Shown here in pieces: positions 1-11,996 of a stretch of DNA of 64,000 nt. The notes beneath the pieces were generated by a model. That model was not told the DNA's origin and did not search any database. It saw nothing but the letters and a program-made list of their open reading frames with translations. The position numbers were made by a program, and so were the translations under genes. Position 1 is the first letter of the stretch; each line of letters begins with the position of its first letter. Source of the stretch: Thalassia testudinum (Eukaryota > Streptophyta > Magnoliopsida > Alismatales > Hydrocharitaceae). The stretch is taken from contig JAZHRO010000013.1 in NCBI GenBank assembly GCA_037157565.1, positions 33,794,501-33,858,500 on the forward strand, in the 5' to 3' direction.

Positions 1-576
1 ACTAGCTTGTGTGGGAGAGGATGGGAAGAAAGCTATAGAATTTACACAACTGCCATGCAAGTTAGAGCAATTTTGTATCTCAAAACCCTCTTATGCTGTG
101 AATCTGCAAGCAGTTTTAATATAATTTATTTTGAATTCAACTTGGTGATTTAGGTGCAGAAGTGAGTTGCACTGAAGATAAAAGGCAGTGTGGAGACATG
201 AAACAATGTGTTCAAACCAGAACCCTGATTTCCAATAAGAAAAAGAATGAGGGCTAGAACTGTGGGGAGGGTGCTTGTTTGTCTGAAGCTCTTTCACGTA
301 GTATGTTGATTAGGGCTAGTAAATTTCAACAATCTAGTTAACTGTGAGAAAGTTGAGTCTGAAGGAGGGAAAATATGATTTGGATAATGATGGAGACACT
401 GATGGATTTTGTTTGCACTATCATGGATTAGTGGCTGCACTTGATAACTGCATCTTCGGTTTCACAAGCACTTTTCTTCAGTACCTTTTTCTGCTTGTTT
501 CTATACGAGGTAACAGTCGCAAAAGTAGTTTCTTATCCAACATTGGCTGTTATGCATTGATGTATGTATCCTGTAG
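1..576. other. Intronic sequence upstream of first visible HINT4 exon
   Basis: No exon coding for the N-terminal half of a HINT4 protein (the Cys-rich start and the first beta strands) is visible here, so those exons probably lie left of the window. The stretch is AT-rich and full of stops. It ends in a splice acceptor (ctgtag) at 571-576. I see nothing else supportable. Confidence 0.5.
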
Positions 577-3500
577 GCACTATTTGGTGATCCCCATAGA
601 GCACATACCAACGGTTAGAGATCTTCAAAGGAGAATTGAAGATCATCAGTTAGGTAAATCTTGATTCAATCTATATCATACTCATGTCAACAATGAAATT
701 ATTTGCAATGCTTCATCATCTAAGTCTTGGTATGGTAACCTTTGAATTTGCTTTAATCAACTAGTTTTAGAAGTTATGGTAAGTTGCTAAAATTGAACTA
801 AAGATCCGATGTGCAAGTAAATATGGACATGATAGATTCTATCCCCAATCAATGATAAAATGGTACATTTAGATGATATGGGCTTAAAATAAACTAATGG
901 TTGACTTACTGCATTTTATCAAGATATTCCCACTAAATATTTCTCTGCTAGACGCAACCACATTGATGGATCTATCTATAGAGGGTGTAGCATCTTACTT
1001 TACCAATGGAATTAACAAGAAGACCTGTTCTTTAGGAGATCTAACCAAAACAATTGACAAATATCCTTTCGGTTGCATTATCTGCTTACTATCCTCTCCA
1101 TTATCCTATCCATGAAATTGTAAAAATCAATCTATAAATACCTGTATCATGCATGCAATTGGATTATCGAATATAAGATAATCCATTCTCTTCTATCTTC
1201 TTGACATGGTGTCATGTTAGGGATGCTGTCAACCACTTGCCAATCATTCTTGCAGGTGATGCCTTCTTGTGCGTAGCCCAACTTTTCAATGCCCTTCCTT
1301 TGACTACCCCTGTTGTGGCCTTGCAACCATCCAAGTTTACACAAAGTAGAGCAAACTATTTCTCCATTCCACCTATTAGTTGATTTCTCTTGCATGCCCA
1401 CTCCTTTGCATTGATGTCAATGGTACCTTCTTTTGCTGCCATCTCGCCACGTAATTTTGTGGTAGCCACCTTCCCATTCCGCCTGACCAACCGTTTCTAC
1501 CTTTCTGCTCAATGCATTAGAAAGGCCACAATCTTCATCATTGTTGTCAGTAGGAACATATTTCACTCAACCGTTTATGGCTACCATCTTGTCAATACCC
1601 ACTGTGCAACATCTCGATGCCACCAAACAACCATTGGCAATGATCTTTGGCTTCACTATCAACCATCCACCACTACCACGTGCCGACCCCTTGCCTTCAT
1701 CGTCATTGGCATCTCTTACCTCCACCTCTGATTGGTTTCTTCATTGTTAGGGCCATTAATGGCACCCTCTACACCATTGGTGCTTCTTCCCCCATTAGCA
1801 TTGCTGCCATCTTCTTGGCCAGCCGCCTTTTTCCTAAATTGATGATGTCATCTATGTACATCAATATAAATGTTATGATCATCACTTTTGTGAATGGAGA
1901 GAGCGGTGTTGGACTTGAAGAAAACTTGGTGGTTGTATCATGTATACGTTTTTACTTAGATAGCCGTGTAGAAAGGCATTGTTGATATCAGGTTGATGAA
2001 TTGCCATTTATTTAGGATAGTTATATAAAACATTGCATAAATTGTGGCATGCTTGATTAGTGGCTTGAAGGACTTGCTATAATCAATGCCTTCATGCTGA
2101 TTAAATCCCCTTGCTACGAGTCGAGCTGCATATCTTTCAATGGTGTCATGTATTGTATTTAGGTTGAAAAAATCCATTTGCATCCGATGATGTTGAGATT
2201 TTTACTTTGAAGCATGAGCTTCTATGTTTTATTTAGAGCATCATATTCCTTTGCCGTTACTTCTCTCCATTCAGTGTGTTGATTTATTTAAGAAGAGCAT
2301 ATGGGTTTTACAACAGACATTGTAGTAGATGTCAGTGCATGCTTGGAAGTTGTCATAGACTAGCTGGTTCATTGTAGTTGATTTGTTTTTCTTGGTTAAA
2401 AATTGTTTTGTATGAGTTTCTGATGGAGATGAGGATTGGCATGAAGATGAAGTTGAAGGTGGAGTCACTTGAGATGGAGCTACTAGAGGTGAAGCTAGTG
2501 TGGTAGACATTGTTGATGAGGAACTTGGTGTAGCAGAGATAATTTCTAATGGCAAAGTGGATGAGAGCTTTGAAGGTGGCCTCGAAATGATACTTATCAA
2601 TCTTTATCGAACTAAGCTTGTTTAACAATAAAGCCAAGGAGGAGAAACTTCTTTGCATCAACAATCCCTAATTGGAACTCCATCGAGCGAGGAAAAAATG
2701 GTACTAAAGCCCATCGCATCTCATTAAGTGTCGGGCTTCCAATCACGACATCATTGACCAAAGCCCAGTCGAGGAGCCTCCTTAGCGACTGCGCCAAAGG
2801 GAACTACGAAGTGAGAACAGGAGGTAGAAACAGAGAACTCACGACCTTCTCAACTAGAGGCGTCACAACATGCCACAACATAACCCCGAGCCACCTTTTC
2901 CCAGTTGCGCGTGCAATCCCATTAGCGATGTCCAACTTCCTGACGTCGAACACTGACGATAGGATTGCGACAAAACCTTGCAAGGTGCTTCCAACCATAA
3001 TAGTGAAAACACCTAACCTTCAACTCATCCCACTATTAAGGGATGTAACCCTTCTCTGTCTCTACCCCTGCAGCACCAATCAGTCTTCCCCCTCTAGAAA
3101 CCCTCCATCTCCTACCTCTCCTCCCCCTTAGTCCTTTACCACTTGGTCCCCCTCTTCGTCGCGAGACATGCTTCTCTTTTGACATATCTTATTATACATC
3201 GCATAGCTTCTAGATGTAGCTTTCTTGAGTTTTGCATGAATCTGCTTGCTACACCAATTGCAAAAGTTATATTCGTTTGGTCATAGTTATACATTAAATT
3301 ACCTACAAGTTGCCTATACATTGTTGTATCTTCCAACTCTTTGCCTTCTTTTGCACATACTTGACATTTGCCTCGATTGGAGTTGATATAGGTTTGTAAT
3401 GAGACATATCGTATCTCTGCAGAAGATCCTTCGCATACTTATAATGTAACAGGGTTCTTTCGCTAGTGTAACAAACCTCAAGACTGGGGAAATGTTTATG

Positions 3501-6500
3501 TTCCCTGAGTTCTTTCATCTGAAATTTAATGGATAAGTTGTGTCGAGTTCCCTTGACTTCTTTTGCATCATCACTTGTAATGATCAAGTCATTTACATAT
3601 ATAAGTACTATTGACAACTTCCCTTCATTGGACTTAATGAAGAGACTTGAGTTAGCAGGAGCAATACGATATCCACATTGTAGGAGAAATTATGCTATCT
3701 TTCCATACAATGCTCTTGGTGCTTGCTTCAGGCCATGAAGTGCCTTCTTTAGCTTGCAAACATGTTGAGGACGCTTCTTATCCTCAAATCTTTTTAGTTG
3801 CTCCATATAGATCTCCTGAACTAGCCTTCGATGAAGAAATGCATTTGTCATGTCTATTTGCCTTAATCTCCAAGACTTACTGGCTGCGAGTGCTAATAGC
3901 ACTCTAACTGTGGTTATCTTTGCCATTGAGCTAAACATCTCATCATAATTGAGCCTATACTCCTTTCAATAAAAATAATTGAGCCCATACTGTGGAGAGA
4001 ATCCTCGAGCAATCAATCGAACCACTAGAACAAGTCTTCACCTTATAAACCCATTTACAAGATACTGGCTTCACATCTTGAGACTTGGATACGAGATCCC
4101 AAGTTTGGTTCTCCTGTAGGGTTTGAAGCTCCTCATCTATAGCTTTCCTCCATTTTGGACTCTTAGAAGCCTCTTTGCAGCTAAAGGGTTTCTTTAAACT
4201 TTTCTTAAAAAAAAAATCATCAACATACTTTGGATTTGTCTTACTTAATCTACTAGACCTTCGAAGTGGCACAATTGGCTCTTCTTCAATCTCTTGTTAG
4301 CTAAGTCGAACTTCTTCTGGAGTTTCTTGATGAACTCCACTTTTCCAAGGACTTGCTATCTTCTTTGGTGATTTAGGTGGTTTTGATGACGTGTCACTTT
4401 CCTTACTACTATCATCTACTTGCTTTATTTCTTCCAATTTCTCTTCCATTTTATCTTCTGTGGCTTTCGTATCAGGAAAAATGATGTGTTGAGGTGACCA
4501 CCAAGATGATGCTTCATTAAAGATGACATTTCTTGATTTATAACACTTATTAGTGGTTGGATTGCAGCATCTCCAACTGTTTCTCTCATTATCATATCCA
4601 ACAAATATACATCAGGCTGCCTTCTTATCGAACTTGTTGTAAGGTGGTTAGGAACAAAGACACAACAAATCCAGAGACTTGAAAGTGACCAATTGTTGGT
4701 CTAAGCTTCCAAAGCTTTTGAAATGGTGAAATGAAGTCCAGCTTCGACTATGGTAGTTGATCATGTACTTTGCCCAAAACTTAGGATGTACATGCTTTGC
4801 ATGTAATATGCTGGATATATCTTAGCAAAGTGTTGATTCATCCTTTCTTCAACTTTATTTTGTTGCAGTGTGTATGGACAAGTTAATTGTCATTGAATCC
4901 TTGCTTCTCTAAGATAGGTGGAGAATTTATCCAACAAATATACATCAGGCTGCCTTCTTATCGAACTTGTTGTAAGGTGGTTAGGAACAAAGACACAACA
5001 AATCCAGAGACTTGAAAGTGACCAATTGTTGGTCTAAGCTTCCAAAGCTTTTGAAATGGTGAAATGAAGTCCAGCTTCGACTATGGTAGTTGATCATGTA
5101 CTTTGCCCAAAACTTAGGATGTACATGCTTTGCATGTAATATGCTGGATATATCTTAGCAAAGTGTTGATTCATCCTTTCTTCAACTTTATTTTGTTGCA
5201 GTGTGTATGGACAAGTTAATTGTCATTGAATCCTTGCTTCTCTAAGATAGGTGGAGAATTTAGTAGATATATATTTTCTTTGTTATCTATACGTAGACAA
5301 CGTACCTGTCTTTCAATTTCATTCTCACCTCTTTGAATTCCCTGAATTTAGAAAGAACCTTGGACTTTTCTTTCATGAAGAGTACTCAGGCATACCTTGC
5401 ATAATCATCAATGAATGTCACCACGTAGCACATACCGTTGACTGATGGAGTCTCAATCGGACCAAATAAATATGAGTGGACTAGCTCCAATGGTACCTTA
5501 GCTTTGTACCTAAACTCCTTGCAAGGCATCTAATGGGCTTTACCAAACTGACATCTGGCATAGATAGTGTCTTCTCGAACACTTAGTTGAGGAAGCCCTC
5601 TGAGTGTTGATCATTGCATCATGATCTTCAATTTGTTGTAACTGACATGTCTTAGCCTTTCATGCTAAAGATCAACTTTCTTATTTTTCTTTGTCTTGTC
5701 TACATATGCAGTCTCTACCGACATCACATATATAGATTCTACTCTTATTCCTTTCATAATTGCTGTATTTGGCAACTTTAAGTTCCGATATACCCTTACA
5801 TCTTCGAACTTGAACACCACATAATGCCTTGTTGATGTTAATTTGTAAATTGAAAGAAGATTTCTCTTTATACCTGGCACATGGTAAACATGTTGTAGCT
5901 TCATTTTTTGAGAGCTGAATGGAGGTATAATTGTTGTTGAGCTTGTATGTGAGGTAGGCATTTTCGCGTTATTAGCTGTCACCATAACTTTTCCTCCTTC
6001 ATACTTGGACAGATCAGAGAGCTTCTCTATATCACCAGTTATGTGATTCGAGCATCCTGAGTCCACGATCCAATCATTTGCATAGTCCACTCTTGTAGGT
6101 GTGTCTGTTATTAAGGCAATTTTGTCTTTATTGATTGTTATTGATGCTTGCTCATTCCATTCTTCATATGCAAAATCTTCTTACTTGCTTTTCCAAGTCG
6201 TAGCATTGCTTTCACCTGACCTCTTCTTAGACAGCAATCACGTACGTAATACCCCTTCGTGTCATAGTTGAAGCATTTGTCGCTTTTTTGTTGAGCACCC
6301 AAATCTTGTTGCTCCACTTAGCTATTGTGCTCCCTCTGGCTTGAAGCCCCGTTGCTGTTGTTGCGTCCTTGTAGGTAATCCATTTTTCTTGGGCACATAG
6401 TGAGCCATTTCTTGTGGTTTGCCTTTTTATTTAGTACTGAATAGGGCTTCTTCACCACCTGTTATTGAGATACCAACCATTTGTTTGGCTTTAGTTTACT

Positions 6501-9500
6501 AAAAGGCTTTCTACTTCTAATAAAGTGGACTGACTAGGCCACCTAGATTTAGTTGCAACAAAAGCACCATATTTTGATTGCAAACCATGAATGATAATTC
6601 TCCTTACTCGAGGTTCGCTAATTTCTGATTTCGGATATAAGAGATTTTACGGTGAAGTGAACGTATGTTTGTAAAGCATTGAGAGATGGTCATCTCTTCT
6701 TACTTGAGCATCATCAGCTCGTTCTCCAACAGTTGGTGTTGCGCATTGTTTTTGCCTGAGAAAGAGCGTGGCAAGTGCATCCCACGCTTCCTTTGGTGTG
6801 GTGGCCTCCTAAATGTGCTCGATTAACTCCTCTTCGATAGTTGTCTTGAGTGCAAACATTGCTTTACCGTTCTTGATCTTCCATTTCTTCAATCTTCTAT
6901 TTGCTCGGTTGGTGGTGGTGTGACATCCCCTACTTCTACAACCTCCTAGAGGTCTTGCCCTTGTAAATAAGACCTAACGTAGGTCCTCCAATAGTTATGA
7001 TTGTGGTTGTTCAATTTCTTTATTTTTGTGGTTGAGCTAAGGGTGTCCTCCATCTTGCCTTTGAAATGCTCTAACCTTGTGGGAGAAAATTGGTCCTAGA
7101 CCAATTTCTATTACAGTGTCATATTATGTATCGAAGGAATCTCCCTTTAACGGACTCAAGAGACTTGACCAAATATTCAGCTGGAACCTCCCCTTGAAGC
7201 GCCCCCTATACAACTCAACTCGAACATTACGCATACCTTTTTTTTTTTTTAATTGAGGGGTAAAAATACAATACTTAGCTACGAGAACCTACCCTCAACT
7301 AGGCTTTAATACTAGACAATGTATTTACAAGGATAAAGTAGATGCAATTATTGACAAAATATACCAAATTAAACTTAATTTTATATACTCACAACTTCAC
7401 ATACATCCCATAGCACCATACATAAATTAAATTTGTTTGTAGGTTTTATCACGGAGAATGGGGTGGCTATCCTAGTTCTATAGTATATAGATGATACTCT
7501 CTTCTTTGTGAAGGGCTTTGCTTTGGCTGCAAGGAGATTGCACTTGTTACTGGAGTTATTCGGTGAGGTGTTGGGTTTGTAGATTAATTTCTTGAAATCA
7601 ACTTTTGTCCCCATGCACTTATCTGATGAGGTCGGTAGCTGTGGAGCTGTGCTCTGTACTGCAGAAGGATCACTGTCCATTTCCTACCTTAAGCTCTCGT
7701 TATCTGAGAGACAGATTTTCGCACATGAGTGGATGCCCCTCATTGAGAGGATGGATAGGAGACTAGCAGGGTGGGCCTCGAAAATGTTATCCAGAGGTGA
7801 CAAATTGGTGCTTTTGAAGACCGTGCTCGCTTCTTTACCTTCATATTTTATTTATCTTTAAGTTGCCGTAGAAGATAGAAAAAAGTTGTTCAGGCCGATG
7901 AGGGATTTTTTTTGAACTAATTATGGCACTGTGGGGACAAGTGTGAGATTAGTGGCATGGGATGAGGTGTGTAGACTTGTGAAAGAAGGTGGTTTTGGAG
8001 TAAAAAACTTAGTCGCCATGAATAACGATTTTCTTGCCAAATGGATAAATAGGATCCTGGGTTATAGATAGGATCTTCTCGGGTAGGTTGTAGAGGCATC
8101 CTATGGGAGGATGATAGATTGGGAATGGTTGGTGGCCCCATATCGTGGATCTTCCCATTTTGTCAGAGGCTTCTCTCTTGTAGCATTGAAGATTCAATAA
8201 TTCTTTTTGCTTTATGTTGGTGCTGGAGATGTTTTCCGATTTTGGATAGATGACTGGATTGGTGAAGGAAGTCTTAGAGACAAGTTTCCTTGGATGTTTG
8301 CATTGGCTTCTGATAGGGAGGTGTCGGTAGGCGATTGTTGGGATGGGTCTTGGTGCCCTTCTTTTAGAGGAAGTTTATCAGATCAGAGGATTCTGGAATT
8401 ATAGACCATGCTTCATGACTTGGAGGGCTGGGGGTGTGGACTCTTGTTTGGGATGAGGGTGATTTGTCCATCAGTGAGGCCTATAAAAGGCTAACTGTTT
8501 TGGGGCTGGTGGTAGACATTGACCTAATCAGAGATTGTAGACTGATTTGGGAAGGAGCTTGTCCTTTGAAGATTAAAATCTTCGCTTGATTGCTTAGAAG
8601 GAGGCGATTGGTGAGAAGGATGTGGAGGGCAAGGTGGGGACTGAATGCTGAGCAGTGATGTTCGCTTTGTGAAAGAGAGGATGAAGACATCAATCATCTC
8701 TTCTTTGCTTTCCCCTTTGTAGAACATGTTTGGAACCATTTTGATATCAATTGGATCTCCCATTCTAGCTAGGGTGATCTCTGCAGTTTCTTTAGAATAG
8801 GTGGATGGCAGGTGGGGCTTAATACATTCTGAACCAAGAAGGAGAAAGCAAAGGTTTTGGCTGTCTTGTGAGGCATTTGGATTGGCAGAAATGCAGTTGT
8901 GTTTAAGGAGCAACAACCTTATTTTGAAAACTTCATTGCTTGTATTTCTTCTATGATGTTTTTTGGGAGAACTCTTTGTAATGTTTTGGCCAAGATTGCT
9001 TCTTGACCCGTATTAATTGAATTTGGGTGATTATCATTTGGATAATCAACCTTTTTCTTTTCAAAAAATAAATTCATCAGCCAACATTAACCCAAATACT
9101 AATGGGTTTATCACGAACACGTCACCAACACACAGGGGCCCTTTATCATACCCTATGTAGTGGACCTTTCACCTCTCACCCATTCACCACCACACACCAA
9201 TGGGCTCTGACCTTTCTCAACCTCGCAGCCCTGTTGGGCTCTCTCTCAGCCACCACACACATGCACACACAAAATGAAGGGCTTGTAGCCCTATGTATAG
9301 GCACTCACAGCTGGTGATGAGAACCGACTTATTAAGTTGGTGTTGTGTCACAACGACGTATAGACATTTGTTGGAGCACTTCAATATTTTCTTTTTACAC
9401 TTTCAGATTTTGACTTCTCAGTAAATGAAGCATGCCTGAAAATGAACCAACCTAAGAATTCTGATTGGGAACATGTCAAACATATCCTTTGCTATCTAGA

Positions 9501-11264
9501 GGGAACTGTTACACATGGACTACACATCAAAGCCTTTTTAGCCAATACGTTGTATGCCTACTTTGGTGCTGATTAGGCAGGATGTAATGAAGATCGTTAG
9601 TCCTTTGGTGGCTACTTAACCTTTCTTGGCAAAGACTTGATCTTGTGGTCTGCCAAGAAACAGGACGGTCTCTCTCGTTCATGTGCTGAATTGGAATATA
9701 AACTAGTTGATGCCACAGCTGAAATTATCTTGTTACAGCCACTTTTGCAAGAACTACAACAACAATTACCTACACTAGTCCTTTGTAAATATTGTTTTTC
9801 ATGCACACCAAGTGCATTGAAGTAGATTTCCACTTTGTATGTGGCCAAACAGCTCTCGATATGTTTCATCTCCAACAAGGACTAACTAGCCAATGCCCTC
9901 ACAAAACCTCTTCCAAAGAAAAGCTTTGAGATGTTTTCACTCACAGATGCGATTGGTCCAATCTGCAACCAGCTAGTTCCTTTGATTGTGGGGACATATC
10001 AGTAGATTTAACAAGAAGACATGGTCTTCAGGAAATATAACAAAAAAACCAACCTCGCACTTGTACTATCCATCTATTATCCTATCCATGAAATTGTAAA
10101 AGTCAATCTCAAAGTATCTATATCATGTATGTGATCAGATTTTTGAATAGAAAACATTCCACCCTCTTCCATCTTCTTCTTGACATACTTCTGGAAGTCT
10201 TTAACAGGTTTCTGCCTGCTAATTGCTTCTTTTACCTGTTACAGTAAATCATATGTTGGATGTAGGAAAAAGTTTATTACAAATGGATGCGCCAGATTCA
10301 TTGTCACATAGGTACTTGTTCTTTACTAAATGTTCTGAAAAATTTCTAATCCCTTGTTTACTATCTCTCTAAACTGGAAACTGTGGTCATGCCATGTTGG
10401 TTCTCTGGCATCTCAGCTTGACTTAGTTTATCATCTAATTACCGGATGAAACTTAAATAATTTTCACATGGAATATCAATGCATCTCGGATGCGTTGTGA
10501 CACCTGTCTGGATGAAAATCTATTGATGCTATTGAAGTTTAGCCAGTTCACTGCAAGTTCCTGGCTCCTAGATGATTTTGCTGACACTAATATTCTCTCT
10601 TAACTCATTCTTTCACTAGAAAAAAAAAAACTCATCTTTATTCCAGTAACTTGTTCTTATTTATGAAATCTTCATACTAATTAAATGTGGATGAAATGAC
10701 GTGAAGTCCATTAAGCTCCAAAGTGGAATCTGAACCAAAAACTTATTGGAGTTGCTTCTGATTGCAAGGTTTAATAAAATTCTTTCTCAACTCAGTCCTT
10801 TTCTTCAGGAGCCTGTGGAGCTGATTGGTGCAAAATTGATGACAGGAATGGCTGAAAATACAGTAATAACACAATATGATAAAATCTTCATATATTTGGT
10901 AGTAGTTTGTTAAGATAAAACTATTGTAGTATTATTGTGAAGGGTTCCATTTTAATAAATGCACCATTTGTGTTGATAGTCTTTTTGGGAAATCAGGTTT
11001 GGATTTCATCAACCTCCATTCAACAGTGTTGATCATCTCCACCTTCACTGTTTTGCTCTACCTTTCATCCCAAGGTAGGTCTTGCAGACCAGGTGGACAT
11101 TTAAACTACTTTTGTTCCATCTAATTGGCGATACTCTTGTAATTCATGACTTGTATGGCAGATGGAAACAGGCAAAATATTTGTCACTGGGACCCCTGGG
11201 AGGTTTTATAGAGGCCGGGAAACTTCTGGAAAAGATAAAGCCATCAACTGCAAGCAGCTTATAG
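577..11264 (+). CDS. HINT4: HINT4-type histidine triad protein, 3' four exons (partial)
   Basis: HIT-superfamily nucleotide hydrolase/transferase of the plant HINT4 (adenylylsulfatase-like) group. Exons are 577-653, 10245-10311, 10997-11074 and 11162-11264, stop TAG. Every junction has GT/AG borders and the phases fit (77, 67, 78 and 103 nt; codons split as G|TA, AG|G and AG|A). The first exon reads HYLVIPIEHIPTVRDLQRR. The third holds the catalytic triad HLHLHCF preceded by FHQPPFNSVDH. The last gives LGPLGGFIEAGKLLEKIKP. Family proteins are about 145-150 residues and 105 codons plus split codons are seen here, so roughly the first 40 residues are encoded outside the window. The first intron is 9,591 bp and packed with retrotransposons. 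The reading frame is intact and all triad histidines are present, so the gene may still be functional despite the large intron. Family recognition is from motif order, not a database search. Confidence 0.88.
1001..1206 (+). repeat. 5' LTR of intronic Copia element
   Basis: 206 bp, starting TACCAATGG and ending TTGACA. It pairs with the 189-bp copy at 9997-10185 in the same orientation. It is followed at once by TGGTGTCA, a degenerate form of the usual initiator-Met tRNA primer site. Confidence 0.72.
1207..1840. other. Unassigned internal sequence of the Copia element
   Basis: This lies between the 5' LTR and the first minus-strand Copia fragment. There are modest open frames on both strands but none with a recognisable gag motif, so I cannot assign it. 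It may be eroded leader/gag sequence. Confidence 0.35.
1840..2640 (-). pseudogene. Copia pol fragment (linker and start of reverse transcriptase)
   Basis: Read on the minus strand, the first part (about 2600-2270) is a Ser/Thr/Pro-rich linker like that between Copia integrase and reverse transcriptase. The next part (about 2183-1956) reads ARLVARGFNQHEGIDYSKSF, the N-terminal RT signature of Ty1/copia. It stops before the RT catalytic motif and contains stops. It is a different copy from the one at 3.1-7.1 kb, because both cover the same RT region. Confidence 0.72.
2640..3130. other. GC-richer segment of unknown origin between two Copia pieces
   Basis: About 490 bp, clearly richer in G+C than the surrounding transposon DNA. 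On the minus strand two open stretches (2998-2804 and 2797-2612, different frames) give residues such as DIANGIARATGKRWLGVML and SLRRLLDWALVNDVV. I do not recognise the family. It could be part of an LTR or a captured host gene fragment. Confidence 0.4.
3136..7090 (-). pseudogene. Degenerate Copia gag-pol (second copy)
   Basis: On the minus strand, from right to left, the sequence shows: a decayed CCHC-like knuckle (about 6275-6234; the second Cys and the His have both become Tyr); protease with WIVDSGCSNHITG (about 6075-6035) followed by the gag-pre-integrase block (VYHVPGIKRNLLSI, near 5870); an eroded integrase region containing a 333-bp tandem duplication; the linker plus early RT (4272-3955, RRSSRLSKTNPKYVDD and WRKAIDEELQTLQ); middle RT (3938-3690, QIDMTNAFLH, LHGLKQAPRALY); and RT to connection (3617-3136), where the catalytic YVDD reads YVND (near 3590). 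Many stops and frame changes are present. The RNase H part is missing, cut at about 3130. A degenerate primer-site-like sequence (GCTCTAACCTTG, about 7068) suggests the 5' LTR began near 7082 and ran rightwards. The element is non-functional. Confidence 0.85.
4595..5262. repeat. Perfect 333-bp tandem duplication within Copia integrase region
   Basis: The stretch beginning TATCCAACAAATATACATC at 4595 recurs at 4928, and the copies run without any difference I can see until GAGAATTTA at 4921-4929 and 5254-5262. The offset is 333 bp. The copies abut. Confidence 0.93.
7082..7440. other. Possible remnant of second Copia 5' LTR
   Basis: Non-coding, with a T12 run near 7240. Its position just beyond the degenerate primer-binding site of the minus-strand Copia suggests LTR sequence, but no second LTR copy is present to confirm it, because the left end of that element is truncated. 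Confidence 0.35.
7442..9065 (+). pseudogene. LINE (non-LTR retrotransposon) fragment, RT end and zf-RVT region
   Basis: A single plus-strand frame, interrupted by stops, reads like a plant LINE ORF2. The RT catalytic block YIDDTLFF is at about 7484-7507. It is followed by the thumb/connection segment (7592-7861: ERMDRRLAGWASKMLSRGDK, VLLKTVLASLPSYFIYL) and, in the same frame, the zf-RVT region (8207-8404: GAGDVFRFWIDDWIGEGSLRDKFP). The remnant is strongly 5'-truncated, as is typical for LINEs. There are frame breaks after 8404, and it ends near an A-rich stretch (about 9064-9072). It interrupts the Copia element in the HINT4 intron. Confidence 0.82.
9070..9350. other. Unassigned sequence between LINE and Copia pol tail
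   Basis: About 280 bp, CA-rich in part (CACACACATGCACACAC near 9250). It has no recognisable coding motif. It may be a piece of another LTR. Confidence 0.3.
9355..9960 (+). pseudogene. Copia pol 3' end (RT connection and RNase H)
   Basis: The plus-strand reading contains NSDWEHVKHILCYLEGT, then SFGGYLTFLGKDLILWSAKK and SCAELEYKLVDATAEII, the conserved connection and RNase H blocks of Ty1/copia. Stops interrupt it at several places. It lies directly before the 3' LTR at 9997 and has the same orientation as the LTR pair, so it is the surviving tail of that element. Confidence 0.82.
9997..10185 (+). repeat. 3' LTR of intronic Copia element
   Basis: 189 bp starting TATCAGTAG and ending TTGACA, preceded by a G-rich stretch (GTGGGGACA) in the polypurine-tract position and followed by the TACTT target duplication at 10186-10190. 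Confidence 0.72.
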
Positions 11265-11996
11265 GATCAGACTGCGAGGTTTTAACTGTATTCTTGTTAC
11301 TATGTGGGCATTTCATCTGTCCAATGACCAGTTGCTGAACTTGTCAATTATTGTTCTGTTAACCATGTTGTTCATATTTGTTTACAAGAAACAACTTTTA
11401 TAGACTGGAAAGGGGATGCCGATGTCATCAAGATTACTGGTCAGTATTATTTATGCCTAGCCATGTTTTTATACAATCCTCTTTCTCCTCTCAATTGCCA
11501 AATACCTTCACACTTCTTTTCTGTTTTTTTTTTTTAAAATCAGTTCCACTTTATAACTCGTGATACATTGTATTTCTCCTCTCACCATCACAGAAACAAC
11601 CTGATTAATGCATATTATTGTTCTGCTTCAATACATTCGTCTGTTTACGAAACACTCAAAATGAAGTTTTACTAAGACATAAGGTTTCACAATAAAAAAA
11701 AAAAAGATATAAGGTTTCTTCTGGTTGATCCAATATCGTAACAGAATAGTCTAAATAGACATCTTGGTATGAGGTTGGTTCATAGTACTTAGAGGGGATC
11801 TAAATGAGCTGGGACTTTATATAAAGCAGCTAGAGATCAACTTTATCATGAAAGACTTTTTCCAAAAAAAAGAGAACGAAAAAAACTTTAGCATGAGAGG
11901 ACTGCATAGGTATCACGTGGTATTAGATAAAGCATAAAAAAAAACACCTTTCATCTGGTAAATGCTGGGGTGATAAACAAGTGAATAAGACACTTA
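11265..11996. other. 3' flank of HINT4 gene
   Basis: Presumed 3' UTR and intergenic DNA, AT-rich with short homopolymer runs (T run near 11526, A run near 11693). No coding motif is seen. Confidence 0.4.

Larger units (their letters stand above)
1001..10185 (+). mobile_element. Copia-type LTR retrotransposon inside the HINT4 intron, itself disrupted
   Basis: A degenerate Ty1/copia element defined by a 5' LTR at 1001-1206 and a 3' LTR at 9997-10185. Shared blocks include the lead AACAAGAAGAC and the internal CTATCCATGAAATTGTAAAA. A 5-bp target-site duplication TACTT lies at 996-1000 and 10186-10190. The degenerate primer-binding region TGGTGTCA starts directly after the 5' LTR. The only clear coding remnant in its own orientation is the end of pol (about 9355-9960). 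The centre is replaced by minus-strand Copia pieces (about 1.8-7.4 kb) and a LINE fragment. LTR termini have decayed from TG to TA. The whole assembly sits in a host intron. Confidence 0.75.

Noticed and set aside
344..576. N-terminal extension of the HINT4 exon by the open frame upstream of 577
   Set aside because: The upstream part has no similarity to HIT proteins, and a CTGTAG acceptor at 571-576 gives the exact family junction and phase.
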